A stretch of DNA of 64,000 nt, taken from the NCBI GenBank assembly GCA_024236075.1, contig JACKLE010000007.1, positions 53,263-117,262 on the forward strand, read 5' to 3'. The notes under the pieces are model-generated. The model was not told the DNA's origin. It worked only from the letters and a program-made list of their open reading frames with translations, and ran no database searches. This stretch comes from Alphaproteobacteria bacterium (lineage in GTDB: Bacteria; Pseudomonadota; Alphaproteobacteria; JACAEB01). Below, one piece after another: positions 19,110-28,080 of the stretch. A program made the position numbers and the translations under genes. Each line of letters opens with the position of its first letter. Position 1 is the stretch's first letter.

Positions 19110-20824
19110 TCCGCGTAGGAGGAAAGGACGACATTATGGCGTTCGCGTGTCTCCTCCGAGCCGGCCGGGGCGTAGGCGAGGATCGGGCCGATCCGCCCGA
19201 CGACGGCGCCGACGACGGGAGCGGCCGTCCATCCGGCCGTCGCATAGCCGTGCGTCTCCTTCGTGCCCTTGGGCTCGTCGAGCGACACGAGGATGACATA
19301 TTCCGGGTCGTAGGCCGGGAAGACACCGAGGAAGGACGACATCAGCGCGTGCCGGTCGTAGCCCCCGCCGCTCGGCTTCTCGGCCGTGCCGGTCTTGCCG
19401 CCGACGGGAAAGTCCGGCGTGTCCGCCTGCTTGCCCGAGCCTTCCTCGACATTGAGGCGCATCAGGGCGCGCATGATCTCGCTCGTCCGTGCCGAGATGA
19501 TCCGGCGCGCATCTCCCGCCTCCGCGCGCCGCCCGGCCAGGAGCGTCGGGCGCACCAGCGTGCCGCCGTTCACGAGGCTCGCGGCCGCGGCGGCCACGTG
19601 GAGCGGGCTGACGGCGATGCCGTGTCCATATCCCGCGGTCATGGTCGCGACCTCGCTCCAGCGGTCGGGCACCAGCGGGCTGCCGAGCTCGGGCAGCTCG
19701 AAGGGCGTCTGGTGGGTCAGCCCGAAAGCCGCGAAGTAGCCCGAGAGCCTTTCCCCTCCGAGCTTTTCGGCGATCAGCGCCGCGGCGATGTTCGAGGAAT
19801 AGATGAAGGTCTCGGGAACCGTCAGCATGCGCTTCTTGCCGTGATAGTCCGAGATCGTGTAGCGCCCGATGCGCAGCGGGTGGGAGGCATCGAACTGGCT
19901 GTCGAGTGTGACGGCTCCCGCGTCGAGCGCCGCCGCGATGGTAAACGACTTGAAGGTCGAGCCCTGCTCGTAGACGCCCATGGTGACGCGATTGAAGCGC
20001 TGGGCCTCGCCCGCGGCGCCTGCCTGGTTCGGGTCGAAGTCGGGCAGCGAGGCGAGCGCCAGAACCACGCCGGTGCGCGCATTGAGGATGATGCCGGACC
20101 CGCCGATGGCGTCGAAGCGCGCGATCGCCGCGGCGAGCTCCTCGGTGAGGGCGTACTGGACGCGCAGATCGATCGTGAGCGCAATGGCCGCGCCCTCGCG
20201 CCCTTCCTCCTTGGCGCGGGCATCGAGCGCGCGCTCCATCCCGGCGAGCCCGTTGCCGTCGATGTCCGCGAAGCCGACGACATGGGCGGCGAGCCTGCCC
20301 GCCGGATAGACGCGCTCGTGATCGCGCTGGAAGTAGAGGCCGGGCAGCGCGAGGCGGTAGACCTCGAAACGCTCCTGGGGCGTCAGATGGCGCTTGATCC
20401 AGACGAAGGCCCGCCGCGAGGAGAGCTCGGCCGCGAGCGCGGCCTCGTCGAGGCGGAAGACCTGCGCGAGCGCGGCGGCGGTCGCCTGCGGATCGACGAC
20501 CTTGCGCGCATCTGCGTAGAGCGAAGCGGAGGTGAGGTCGGTCGCGAGGATCTGGCCCTCGCGGTCGACGATGTCGGCGCGGCCGCGGTCGAGATCGGCC
20601 GCGGCGCGCACGCGCTCGCCGCTGTCGCCCCCCTTCAGCACCATGACGTCGACAAGGCGCGCCGAGACGCCGACGAAGGCGGCGAAGAAGCCGGCCGCGA
20701 CGAAGGCAAGGCGATGCGAGATCCGCCGCCGGACGGCTTGGCGCCGGCGCGCCTTGAGGCCGGCGAAGCGCCGCCGGTCCCGTTCGGGGCCTCCCGCGAT
20801 GGCTACCCCGGTCAGCGCCGCCAT
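19106..20824 (-). CDS. ftsI: Septal D,D-transpeptidase FtsI (PBP3)
   Basis: Class B penicillin-binding protein that crosslinks septal peptidoglycan with FtsW. The 572 residues comprise a basic N-tail, one membrane helix (about 38-60) and a dimerisation domain starting ADLDRGRADIVDREG. The transpeptidase domain has STFK (289-292, nucleophile Ser289), SSN (343-345) and KTG (477-479). All three motifs are intact. The start at 20824 overlaps the 3' end of ftsL by 13 bases. Confidence 0.97.
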   Translation of the reverse strand: MAALTGVAIAGGPERDRRRFAGLKARRRQAVRRRISHRLAFVAAGFFAAFVGVSARLVDVMVLKGGDSGERVRAAADLDRGRADIVDREGQILATDLTSASLYADARKVVDPQATAAALAQVFRLDEAALAAELSSRRAFVWIKRHLTPQERFEVYRLALPGLYFQRDHERVYPAGRLAAHVVGFADIDGNGLAGMERALDARAKEEGREGAAIALTIDLRVQYALTEELAAAIARFDAIGGSGIILNARTGVVLALASLPDFDPNQAGAAGEAQRFNRVTMGVYEQGSTFKSFTIAAALDAGAVTLDSQFDASHPLRIGRYTISDYHGKKRMLTVPETFIYSSNIAAALIAEKLGGERLSGYFAAFGLTHQTPFELPELGSPLVPDRWSEVATMTAGYGHGIAVSPLHVAAAAASLVNGGTLVRPTLLAGRRAEAGDARRIISARTSEIMRALMRLNVEEGSGKQADTPDFPVGGKTGTAEKPSGGGYDRHALMSSFLGVFPAYDPEYVILVSLDEPKGTKETHGYATAGWTAAPVVGAVVGRIGPILAYAPAGSEETRERHNVVLSSYAE

Positions 20825-21225
20825 AGGACCTCCACATCGGCGCCGGGCTTGTCGAGGGGCATGCGGATGGTCGGGCCGGCGGCCGCGACGAGAAGCGAGC
20901 GCGCGGTCTTGGCCGCCGGGCCCGCTCCGGGCGCAACGGGAGCGAACGCGTCGGCGAGGGGCAGGCTGTCGAGCGAGACGACCTGCGGGGCAGCGAGCGG
21001 CTCGAGGTCGAGGAACTTTTGGGCGAGCCGCGCGAGGCGGTCCGGCTGGTTCTGAAGCGACCATTCGGCCTTGAGGACGCGGAGCGAGTCCTCCGCCTCC
21101 GCCGCGCGGCGTTCCAGGCTCGCAAGATGCGCCTCGCTCGTGCGCATCTCGTATTTGGCGCTGTAGAGCGCGAAGGCGAGCGCCGCGACGAGCGCAAGGG
21201 CAGCCATGTTCAGGATGCGGATCAT
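20812..21225 (-). CDS. ftsL: Cell division protein FtsL
   Basis: Small bitopic divisome protein that, with FtsB, activates FtsQ/FtsWI. The 137 residues have an N-terminal membrane helix (LNMAALALVAALAFALYSAKY) followed by a periplasmic coiled coil rich in Glu, Leu and Arg. A motif near LQNQPDRLARLAQKFLDL is typical of alphaproteobacterial FtsL. The C-terminal tail (about 85-137) is Pro/Ala rich. Identification rests on position between rsmH and ftsI plus topology, as the family diverges quickly. Confidence 0.87.
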   Translation of the reverse strand: MIRILNMAALALVAALAFALYSAKYEMRTSEAHLASLERRAAEAEDSLRVLKAEWSLQNQPDRLARLAQKFLDLEPLAAPQVVSLDSLPLADAFAPVAPGAGPAAKTARSLLVAAAGPTIRMPLDKPGADVEVLWRR

Positions 21226-22205
21226 GAGGAAAGCTCCCCTTTCGCTCTCGTTCGGCCTCTCGGCGCGGCATGCGTGCGTTCGGCGGCGCGCAAGCGCGCC
21301 GAGCGCGCCCGCGGATTTCGTGCCATCTCTTCCTCGCTGGGCTTGACCGCCGCGCGGCCGAAGAGGCGGAAGGTCGCGGGCTCGCTCTCCGTGGGCGGAA
21401 GATGTCGCGAGGGATTGGGAGCCTTGCCGCTCCTGTGCGTGAGGAACTGCTTAACGATCCGGTCCTCGAGCGAATGGAAGGCGACGACGGCGAGGCGCCC
21501 GCCAGGCGCCAGCAGGCGCTCGGCCGCGAGGAGGCCCGCTTCGAGCTCGTCGAGCTCGCCGTTGACCGCGATGCGCAGCGCCTGGAAGGTCCGCGTCGCC
21601 GGATGGATGCGCATCGCAGCGGCGGCGGGCCCGCTCGCCTCGCGCACGATGCGCGCGAGCTCGGCCGTGCGCGTGATGGGCGTCTCGCTCCGTATACGTA
21701 CGATGGCACGCGCGATCGCCCTCGCCTTCGGTTCCTCGCCGAGCTCGCGCAGAAGACGCTCGAGCTCCTCAAGCGGCCAGGAATTGACGATGTCGGCGGC
21801 GGTCGTCTCGCCCGACGCCGCGTCCATGCGCATGTCGAGCGGACCGTCGGACTGGAAGGAAAATCCGCGCTCCGGCCTGTCGAGCTGCATCGAGGAGACG
21901 CCGAGATCGAGGCAGATGCCGTCGACCGGGCGGCGCGCCAGGGGCGGCACCAGCTCCTCCATCTCGCCGAAGCGGCCGTGCACGAGCGTGAGGCGGCCCT
22001 TGTAGGCCGACGCGAGCGCCTCGCCGGCGGCGAGCGCGTCGGCGTCGCGGTCGATGCCGAGCACGGACGTTTGGCGATGGCCGAGAATGGCGCGCGCGTA
22101 GCCGCCGCCGCCGAAGGTGCCGTCGACATAGAGCCCGCCCGCGCGCGGTTCGAGCGCGGCCACGACCTCGTCGAGGAGGACGGGAATGTGCGCGACGGCG
22201 CTCAC
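21222..22205 (-). CDS. rsmH: 16S rRNA (cytosine1402-N4)-methyltransferase RsmH (MraW)
   Basis: SAM-dependent enzyme methylating N4 of C1402 in the ribosomal P site. The 327 residues open AHIPVLLDEVV and contain the SAM loop DGTFGGGGYARAIL, LDLGVSSMQLD and FHSLEDRIVK near residue 250. The GTG at 22205 overlaps the mraZ stop. An upstream open frame is the shadow of mraZ. Confidence 0.96.
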   Translation of the reverse strand: MSAVAHIPVLLDEVVAALEPRAGGLYVDGTFGGGGYARAILGHRQTSVLGIDRDADALAAGEALASAYKGRLTLVHGRFGEMEELVPPLARRPVDGICLDLGVSSMQLDRPERGFSFQSDGPLDMRMDAASGETTAADIVNSWPLEELERLLRELGEEPKARAIARAIVRIRSETPITRTAELARIVREASGPAAAAMRIHPATRTFQALRIAVNGELDELEAGLLAAERLLAPGGRLAVVAFHSLEDRIVKQFLTHRSGKAPNPSRHLPPTESEPATFRLFGRAAVKPSEEEMARNPRARSARLRAAERTHAAPRGRTRAKGELSS

Positions 22206-22702
22206 GGCCCCGCCTCCGGCGCGCCGCTCGGGCGCGGACGTCGCGGCTTCACGAGTTCGCGCTGCGCGGAGGCCTGCTCGCGCAGCTCGTCGCGCACGCG
22301 GGCGAAGGCCTCGGGCTCCCAAATCTGGAAGCGCGAGCCTAGGCCCACGAAGGCCGCCTGGTCGTCGATCTCGGCATGGGCGATCAGCGCCTCGGGCAGC
22401 AGGATGCGCCCGTCCCCGTCGAAGGGAAGCTCGAAGGCGTCGGCAAGGAGCGAGGTCGCGAAGGCGTCGCGGCCGTCCGCGAACGGATCGAATGACTCGT
22501 CGATGAGAACGGCGATCTCCTCCATGCGCGCCATGGTGACGCCCTCGATGGCGCCGGCCTTGAAGGAGGGGTAGCAGACGACGCCGGGAAACTCGCCCTC
22601 GGCGACGATCGCGCGCCAGCGCGAGGGAACCGATAAGCGGCCCTTCGCGTCCACCTTGTTGACGAAGGTCCCGATGAAGGGCTTCACCGCCGCCGCTCCC
22701 AC
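22202..22702 (-). CDS. mraZ: Transcriptional regulator MraZ
   Basis: DNA-binding, ring-forming AbrB-like protein that represses the dcw operon. The two SpoVT/AbrB-like repeats each carry the D-x-x-GR signature: KVDAKGRLSVPSRWR (about 16-30) and DGDGRILLPEAL. The protein is 166 residues from GTG 22702. A second GTG at 22687 (161 residues, GGGAG upstream) fits the usual family N-terminus better, so the exact start is uncertain. It is the first gene of the dcw cluster. Confidence 0.93.
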   Translation of the reverse strand: MGAAAVKPFIGTFVNKVDAKGRLSVPSRWRAIVAEGEFPGVVCYPSFKAGAIEGVTMARMEEIAVLIDESFDPFADGRDAFATSLLADAFELPFDGDGRILLPEALIAHAEIDDQAAFVGLGSRFQIWEPEAFARVRDELREQASAQRELVKPRRPRPSGAPEAGP

Positions 22703-22846
22703 CCCGGCGATGCGATCCCGGCGATATGGCGCGAGCCGGCCGGGATGGACGCATCACAGATCAACCTCGTCCGCGGACCGGCCGCCGTCGCACAAGCGAC
22801 TCGCCGCCGCCCCGAGGACCCCGGCGCGGACTTGCGCCGTGCCCCA

Positions 22847-22890
22847 TGGGTTTTCATGGGTTTTCATGGGATATCATGGGAAGTTATGGA
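22847..22890. promoter_or_regulatory. Putative MraZ operator: TGGG array with 10-base period
   Basis: TGGG occurs at 22847, 22857, 22867 and 22877, followed by a degenerate TGGA at 22887, each exactly ten bases apart; the first four copies are embedded in CATGGG. MraZ is known to bind TGGGN direct repeats spaced by five bases upstream of mraZ. The array lies about 145-190 bases upstream of the mraZ start, with TGGG on the strand opposite to mraZ. Confidence 0.7.
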
Positions 22891-23002
22891 CGTCAACACG
22901 CGCGAATCAGGGGCTGGGGGTTCGGGCGGTGAAAGGTCAAATGAAGCATCGGAAAGCCGGCGCGGATATTTCACGAACGGACGAAGAACAAAGGCGGGGA
23001 AT

Positions 23003-23050
23003 TAACCCTCCGCGTTCAGGATCGCGTCATTTCGGTAAAGGGAGGGTTAA
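23003..23050. repeat. Inverted repeat TTAACCCTCC / GGAGGGTTAA
   Basis: Perfect 10-base arms at 23003-23012 and 23041-23050 separated by 28 bases. It begins about nine bases past the rnpB 3' end. It could be a processing or termination structure for rnpB, or an operator for the dcw promoter; no T-run follows. Confidence 0.5.
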
Positions 23051-23058
23051 GGGCGGCC

Positions 23059-23465
<407 letters not shown>

Positions 23466-23468
23466 GTC

Positions 23469-24221
23469 TCAGAAATCGGCCCAGGGATCGCCGCGGTCAA
23501 GAGCGACGAGCTTGGCGACCGTGTTGAGGCGCACCGAGGTCGCCTCGTCGAGCACCCCGGTGACACGGTCGGGCACGAAATGGCGCTGGAAGGCGGCGAT
23601 GACCGCGCTGGTGCGCGGATTGGCGATGCCGGTGATCTCGACCTCGTAGCCGATATAGAGAAGCGCGATCTCGGCGACGGCGAGCGGGCTCAGGTCCCGG
23701 TCGCCCGGAAGCGGCGCCTTGTCCTGCCAGCTCTCCGGATAGAGGCCGATCCCGGCCTCCGCGAGCCGCGCCCAGGGGAACATCTCGCCGGGATCGCGCT
23801 TGCGGTCCGGAGCGATGTCCGAATGGCCGAGAATGCGGCGGGCCGGGATGCGATGGCGGGAGAGGATCTCGCCCGCCAGCTCCTCGAGCGCGACGATCTG
23901 CGGCTCGGAGAAGGGGCGGTAGCCGAAATCGTGGCCGGGATTGACGAGCTCGATGCCGATGGAGCGCGAGTTGATGTCGCCGACCCCGCACCAGGAGGAT
24001 TTTCCGGCGTGCCAGGCGCGCCGCGTCTCCGGCACGAGGCGCAGGACCGTGCCCTCCTCGTCAATGAAATAATGGGCGCTCACCTCGGCGCGCGGATCGA
24101 CGAGGCGCTCAAGCGCGCCCTCGGCCGTCGGCATGCCGGTGTAGTGCAGGACGAGCGTGTCGACCGCCACGCCCGCCGCGCGGTCGTTGAAATTCGGCGA
24201 AGGCCGCTCGCGCACCTTCAT
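23469..24221 (-). CDS. N-acetylmuramoyl-L-alanine amidase (AmpD/AmiD type) with peptidoglycan-binding tail
   Basis: Zinc amidase cleaving the MurNAc-L-Ala bond, probably in muropeptide recycling. The 250 residues show an Amidase_2 domain (about 15-160) with zinc ligands H26 (LVLHYTG), H133 (LGHSDIAP) and D143, and E91 in SIGIELVNPG. A helical PG-binding-1-like domain spans about 180-245. No signal peptide is seen, suggesting a cytoplasmic AmpD-like role. The ATG overlaps the stop of the DMT transporter gene, and its stop codon lies only about four bases before the rnpB 5' end. Confidence 0.92.
   Translation of the reverse strand: MKVRERPSPNFNDRAAGVAVDTLVLHYTGMPTAEGALERLVDPRAEVSAHYFIDEEGTVLRLVPETRRAWHAGKSSWCGVGDINSRSIGIELVNPGHDFGYRPFSEPQIVALEELAGEILSRHRIPARRILGHSDIAPDRKRDPGEMFPWARLAEAGIGLYPESWQDKAPLPGDRDLSPLAVAEIALLYIGYEVEITGIANPRTSAVIAAFQRHFVPDRVTGVLDEATSVRLNTVAKLVALDRGDPWADF
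23472..23500 (-). promoter_or_regulatory. Likely rnpB promoter inside the end of the amidase gene
   Basis: On the minus strand TTGACC (23500-23495), a 17-base spacer and GATTTC (23477-23472) precede the rnpB 5' end by the expected distance. The -35 lies within amidase codons for LDR. The -10 match is weak, as is common for alphaproteobacterial promoters. Confidence 0.45.
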
Positions 24222-25195
24222 TGCCCATCCTCCTCGGACTTGCGGTCCGACCCCGAGCGCGCACTATCGGCCAAAACGGCCCGCGCGTCGAGCCCAAGCC
24301 CTTGCGGCGCAAGGGGTGCGCCCGCCCCGGCCGCCGGACGAGCGGGCCGCGCGCGCTGGCGCAGCGCGACGATGGCGACCCCGCCGAGGGTCAAGAGCCC
24401 GCCGAGGAGGAAGCGCCCCGTCACCGGATCGCCGAGCAGGCTCACCCCGAACAGCACGCCGAAGACCGGGGTCATCAGCGAGAGCGGCGCGGTGAGCGAG
24501 ACCTCGTAGCGCTGGAGGAGCCAGGCGAAGCCGGCATGCCCGACGAGGCTCGAGCCGAGCGCCGTGTAGGCGACCGCCGCGAGCGCGGTCGGGCTCGCGG
24601 CCGCGAGGGCCGCGCCCTGCCCGGTCTCGAAGGCGAGCGAGGCGACGAGGAGGACCGGGGCGCTCGCCAGCGCCGTCCAGGCCTGCAGCGTCAGCGCCGG
24701 CACGCCCGCGAGGCGGCGGATGAAGATCATCCCCACCGCGTAGGAGAGCGCCGAGAGGGCGACGGCGAGGAGCCCCATCGGCGTCGCCTCGAGCTCGCCG
24801 TCGAGCGAGATGACCAGAATCCCCGCGAAGGCGAGCGCGATCCCCGTCCAGCGCCGCCAGCGCACGCTCTCGCCGAGGACCAGGATGGACAGCACCGTCG
24901 ACATCGGCACGGAGAGCTGCGAGGCGATCGCCATCACCGAGGCGTCGACCTGCGTGAAGGCGCAGAAGGTCAGCGCGAAGTGCAGGAACCCGGTGAAGCT
25001 CGCGACCGCGAGGACGGATCCCATCCGTCTGCGATGCCATTTGACGAAGGGCGCGAGGACAAGCCCGAGGATAGAAAACCGGAGGGCCACGACGAGCAGC
25101 GGCGGCAAGGCGCCGACCGCGACCTTCCCCGCGACGAAGTTGAACCCCAGCACGGCGCAAACCAGCACCATGAAAGCGAGATGCCTTGGCGCCAT
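24218..25195 (-). CDS. EamA/DMT-family inner membrane transporter
   Basis: Ten-helix drug/metabolite transporter with two EamA repeats (about residues 5-130 and 140-275), resembling RhaT/YdcZ-type exporters of amino acids or metabolites. The 325 residues begin LAFMVLVCAVLGFNFVAGKVAVG. The second repeat ends near GRFLLGGLLTLGGVAIVAL, followed by a 45-residue Ala/Pro-rich cytoplasmic tail. The substrate is not predictable. It is translationally coupled to the amidase downstream. Confidence 0.88.
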   Translation of the reverse strand: MAPRHLAFMVLVCAVLGFNFVAGKVAVGALPPLLVVALRFSILGLVLAPFVKWHRRRMGSVLAVASFTGFLHFALTFCAFTQVDASVMAIASQLSVPMSTVLSILVLGESVRWRRWTGIALAFAGILVISLDGELEATPMGLLAVALSALSYAVGMIFIRRLAGVPALTLQAWTALASAPVLLVASLAFETGQGAALAAASPTALAAVAYTALGSSLVGHAGFAWLLQRYEVSLTAPLSLMTPVFGVLFGVSLLGDPVTGRFLLGGLLTLGGVAIVALRQRARPARPAAGAGAPLAPQGLGLDARAVLADSARSGSDRKSEEDGQ

Positions 25196-25302
25196 TCAAC
25201 CTACCGATGCGGGATTCGCTATCGACCGACGGCGAAAGACCGGCCCATGATCGCAAAGGACCACGCACCGCCAACGCCACCCTCGCATGTCGCCCGATCC
25301 GC

Positions 25303-25953
25303 TCAAAGCCCCCGCGAGGACGCAGCGATCCCCATCTCGTCCGGGGGATAAGGCCGAACCAGGGTCGCGGCCTCGTCCCAAGGCGCGGCGAGCCAGCGCT
25401 CGTGATCCTCCCGATGCAGGATCGCCGGCATGGCCTTGGGGTGGATCGGCGCGACGAGCGCGTTCGGCGGGCAGGTCAGGATGGCGAAGAGGTGCCACTC
25501 GCGCGTCTCCTTCTGGCGGTTGCCGATGGAGCGCGGACCGTCCCACGGCCGCCAGACGCCGGCGAAGGCGAAAACGTCCGTATCCGGCAATTCGAACCAC
25601 TCATTGTCGACCCAGCCGCGCGAATCCTTGCGCGTGGGGTGCGGCTCGGCGAACGCGGTCGCCGGCACGAGGCAGCGGAACTCCGGCTTGCCGATCCATG
25701 CGCGCCAGAACGGCGAGGAAAGATTGCGCGCATTGGTGACCGGCCGGCCCTTGGGCTCCGGCGAGGGAAAGCCCCACCGCAGAGCCGCGAGCTCGCGCTC
25801 GCCATCCCTCCCGGTGCGGACGACCGGCGCGTCCTTGTCCGGCCAGATGCCCTCGGCCGGCGCATAGTTGCCGAGGCGGTCGCGCTCCGGCTTCACCCGG
25901 AACATCCGGCGCATCGCCTCCTGGGTCGTCAGGCAGCGGTAGAGATTGCACAT
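25303..25953 (-). CDS. SOS response-associated peptidase (SRAP, YedK/HMCES-like)
   Basis: Forms a thiazolidine crosslink with abasic sites in single-stranded DNA through Cys2 and protects them. The 216 residues begin MCNLYR, exposing Cys2, with NARNLSSPF, RCLVPATAFAEP (catalytic Glu) and HPKAMPAIL (catalytic His) later. The usual GFYEW motif is altered to AFAEP, which marks a divergent subfamily. It stands alone, 150 bases from the secreted-protein gene. Confidence 0.9.
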   Translation of the reverse strand: MCNLYRCLTTQEAMRRMFRVKPERDRLGNYAPAEGIWPDKDAPVVRTGRDGERELAALRWGFPSPEPKGRPVTNARNLSSPFWRAWIGKPEFRCLVPATAFAEPHPTRKDSRGWVDNEWFELPDTDVFAFAGVWRPWDGPRSIGNRQKETREWHLFAILTCPPNALVAPIHPKAMPAILHREDHERWLAAPWDEAATLVRPYPPDEMGIAASSRGL

Positions 25954-26047
25954 GGGCCAAACGTCGTTCGCGCGCAGTCAGGGCGTGCATTTTCGACGCT
26001 GCCGGTCACCGAGACAACCGAAATGCGGGGGCCCTCGGCAAGAGAGA

Positions 26048-26075
26048 GGGAGGCTGTCCCTTCGGGCAGCCTCCC
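26048..26075 (-). terminator. Hairpin terminator after the secreted-protein gene
   Basis: GGGAGGCTG-t-CCC-ttc-GGG-CAGCCTCCC forms a 12-pair stem with one bulge, 30 bases past the stop at 26107. On the minus strand it is followed by CTCTCTCTT, a weak T-rich tail. Confidence 0.65.
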
Positions 26076-26106
26076 GCAATCCCGAAAATATCGTCTCGGT
26101 CCGCGA

Positions 26107-28080
26107 CTACGGCGTCGGATCGAGAACGTCCTCGTTTTGAAGCGGCGTACGGATGTCCATGGCAAGTATCTGCCCCAGCTTGTCGCCGTCCTCATTCGGT
26201 GAGCCGACATGGGAGAAATATAGAATGCCGGTCACTACGCCGTAGGATGTCGGATAGGAGATGAAATCGGCTAGGCGCTCGTCCGGATTGCAGTCGAAGC
26301 TGTCCTCCGACGACGATCCGTCGTTGAAGTCCGTGATCTCGTCAACGAGATCGGCGTCGCCAAGATCGACGATCCAGGAATCGAGGCCGAAGGTGTCGTT
26401 GAAATGCAGGGCATTGAAGAACGACATCCCGGCATTCGATCCGAAGGCCAGCAGCTCGCGAGAAGCGACCCCGCCCGGCGAAGCGCCGTTGTAGTCGTGA
26501 TTGTAGACGATGTAGGCGGCAGGCTCTTCCCAGTAGCCCCAATTGTTGTACGGCGAAGGCGACGAGTTGGCGGGATAGTCATAGCCTGACGCATTGTAGT
26601 CGGTGACGCTCGCGATGCCGGAATCGTCAACCTCCCATTCGGCTACGTCCATGAACGGAAAGGTCAAATTGCTTGCCGAGGTGGGCGCCGACCCACTGCG
26701 AACGGTCCTCAGGACGTCGGTCGCGATGGCAAGACGTTCGTTGTCGAACGAGAAGCCCCAGGGTTCGTACCAGTTGCCGATCTGGGGGTCGCCACCGCCA
26801 TAGGTCGCCCCCTTCCACGTCTGATATCCGCTGGGAATAAGGTCCGTGGGCCCCTTCTTTCCGCGATAGTTCACGAGGACGGGCAAAGTTCCTGGGATGT
26901 CGCTGCCGTATTTCATTGCAATAGCGGTCGGTGTCGTCGTCAGCGTGATCTCGGCCGTTCCGAGAAGCTGCACCCCGCCGCCCGGATACCAATCGGTGTC
27001 GGAACAGCTGACTTTCGCATTGAGACCGACCCGTGCGCCCCACGCCATTTGCGCATTGCCGGCCGATTCCCCATCAGCAATGACCGAGCGCGCGACGGTC
27101 GGCCGCATCGCGCCCGATGTCGGAGGAGCGACGCCCTCTTCGCTGCAGTGGAACAACGAGTACGGATAGTTCGTGTCGCTGGAGGCATATTGATTTCCGG
27201 TCGAACATGCATCTTCCCGGGCGTCGTACGGAATCATCGAGACGTCGTCGAATTGCGTCCAACCGAGCTGAAAATCGGTAAGTTGAACCCAAATCTTGCC
27301 AAATGCGTCCTCAATTTCGTCGCCGACATAGACTGCCCAAATGTCTGTGAACATACCGACTTCCCCGTTGCCGATGGGGTGAATGCCGGCGTGAACAGGC
27401 ATCTCGACGGTCGTGATGATCCAATCGCCCAACGGGTGCCACGCAGCCGTATCCTTGTTCTGTGCCGCGAATAGCGTCGAGATATCGGGATGCTCCGAGA
27501 TGCTGCCGGCCGTCAATGTCCCGGAGGGAGTGGCCTTAAGCAGAATTACCGTTGCGGCGCCGCTCGATGTGTCGTGAACGAGGTCCGTGCAGCCGACGCA
27601 TTCGGCATCGGTCCCGTCATAGTCGGATACGTAGAGGACCGTTGTCGCCGCGGGCGAGCACTCCGGTCCCAAACCTCCCGTGACCGAGCAAGAAGGGGTG
27701 ACGGAGAGCGAACCGCTCGAGCAAGTTCCGGCCCCGTAGCTTGCGTCGTAGACATAGCCGCTGAGTTCGTTCTCTGACTGGGTTCCTGACGAGAGGCATT
27801 CGAGACCCACATATGCGTCGCGACGGAACGCGAGGCCCTCGATATCCTTGCGAAACGTCTCGAAGACCAACCTGCCGGTTTGATCGTTGTAGCGAGCAGC
27901 TTTGCCGTTCCAGATCCCCATCGTGCCTTCGTTCCAGCCGGCGGGTTCGTTCACGCCATCGCCGATAATCACGGTTGGCGAGTAGGGAGGCGCGGCAGCG
28001 ACATCGCCCGCGCAAGAAATCCCGACCGCAAGAGCCGCTCCCGCGGCGCCGAAACACGCAATCGTTCTTGGTCTGATCAT
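26107..28080 (-). CDS. Secreted protein of unknown family, AT-rich relative to neighbours
   Basis: A 657-residue protein I do not recognise. Residues 1-29 form a signal peptide with likely cleavage after VAAA; the Cys at 23 lacks a good lipobox. The mature part is rich in Asp, Gly, Ser, Thr, Tyr and Trp, with about eleven scattered Cys that could form disulfides, and has few Lys, like extracellular beta-rich proteins. No catalytic motif or repeat stands out. Base and codon use are visibly AT-richer than all surrounding genes, which suggests transfer. GGAGG lies about ten bases before the ATG. It has its own terminator, and a LacI-type operator lies about 150 bases upstream. Confidence 0.8.
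   Translation of the reverse strand: MIRPRTIACFGAAGAALAVGISCAGDVAAAPPYSPTVIIGDGVNEPAGWNEGTMGIWNGKAARYNDQTGRLVFETFRKDIEGLAFRRDAYVGLECLSSGTQSENELSGYVYDASYGAGTCSSGSLSVTPSCSVTGGLGPECSPAATTVLYVSDYDGTDAECVGCTDLVHDTSSGAATVILLKATPSGTLTAGSISEHPDISTLFAAQNKDTAAWHPLGDWIITTVEMPVHAGIHPIGNGEVGMFTDIWAVYVGDEIEDAFGKIWVQLTDFQLGWTQFDDVSMIPYDAREDACSTGNQYASSDTNYPYSLFHCSEEGVAPPTSGAMRPTVARSVIADGESAGNAQMAWGARVGLNAKVSCSDTDWYPGGGVQLLGTAEITLTTTPTAIAMKYGSDIPGTLPVLVNYRGKKGPTDLIPSGYQTWKGATYGGGDPQIGNWYEPWGFSFDNERLAIATDVLRTVRSGSAPTSASNLTFPFMDVAEWEVDDSGIASVTDYNASGYDYPANSSPSPYNNWGYWEEPAAYIVYNHDYNGASPGGVASRELLAFGSNAGMSFFNALHFNDTFGLDSWIVDLGDADLVDEITDFNDGSSSEDSFDCNPDERLADFISYPTSYGVVTGILYFSHVGSPNEDGDKLGQILAMDIRTPLQNEDVLDPTP

Larger units (their letters stand above)
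22703..23058. other. Non-coding region between mraZ and rnpB
   Basis: About 356 bases with no convincing gene. Next to mraZ it should hold the dcw promoter. It contains the TGGG repeat array (22847-22890) and, beside the rnpB 3' end, a 10-base inverted repeat (23003-23050). Confidence 0.7.
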
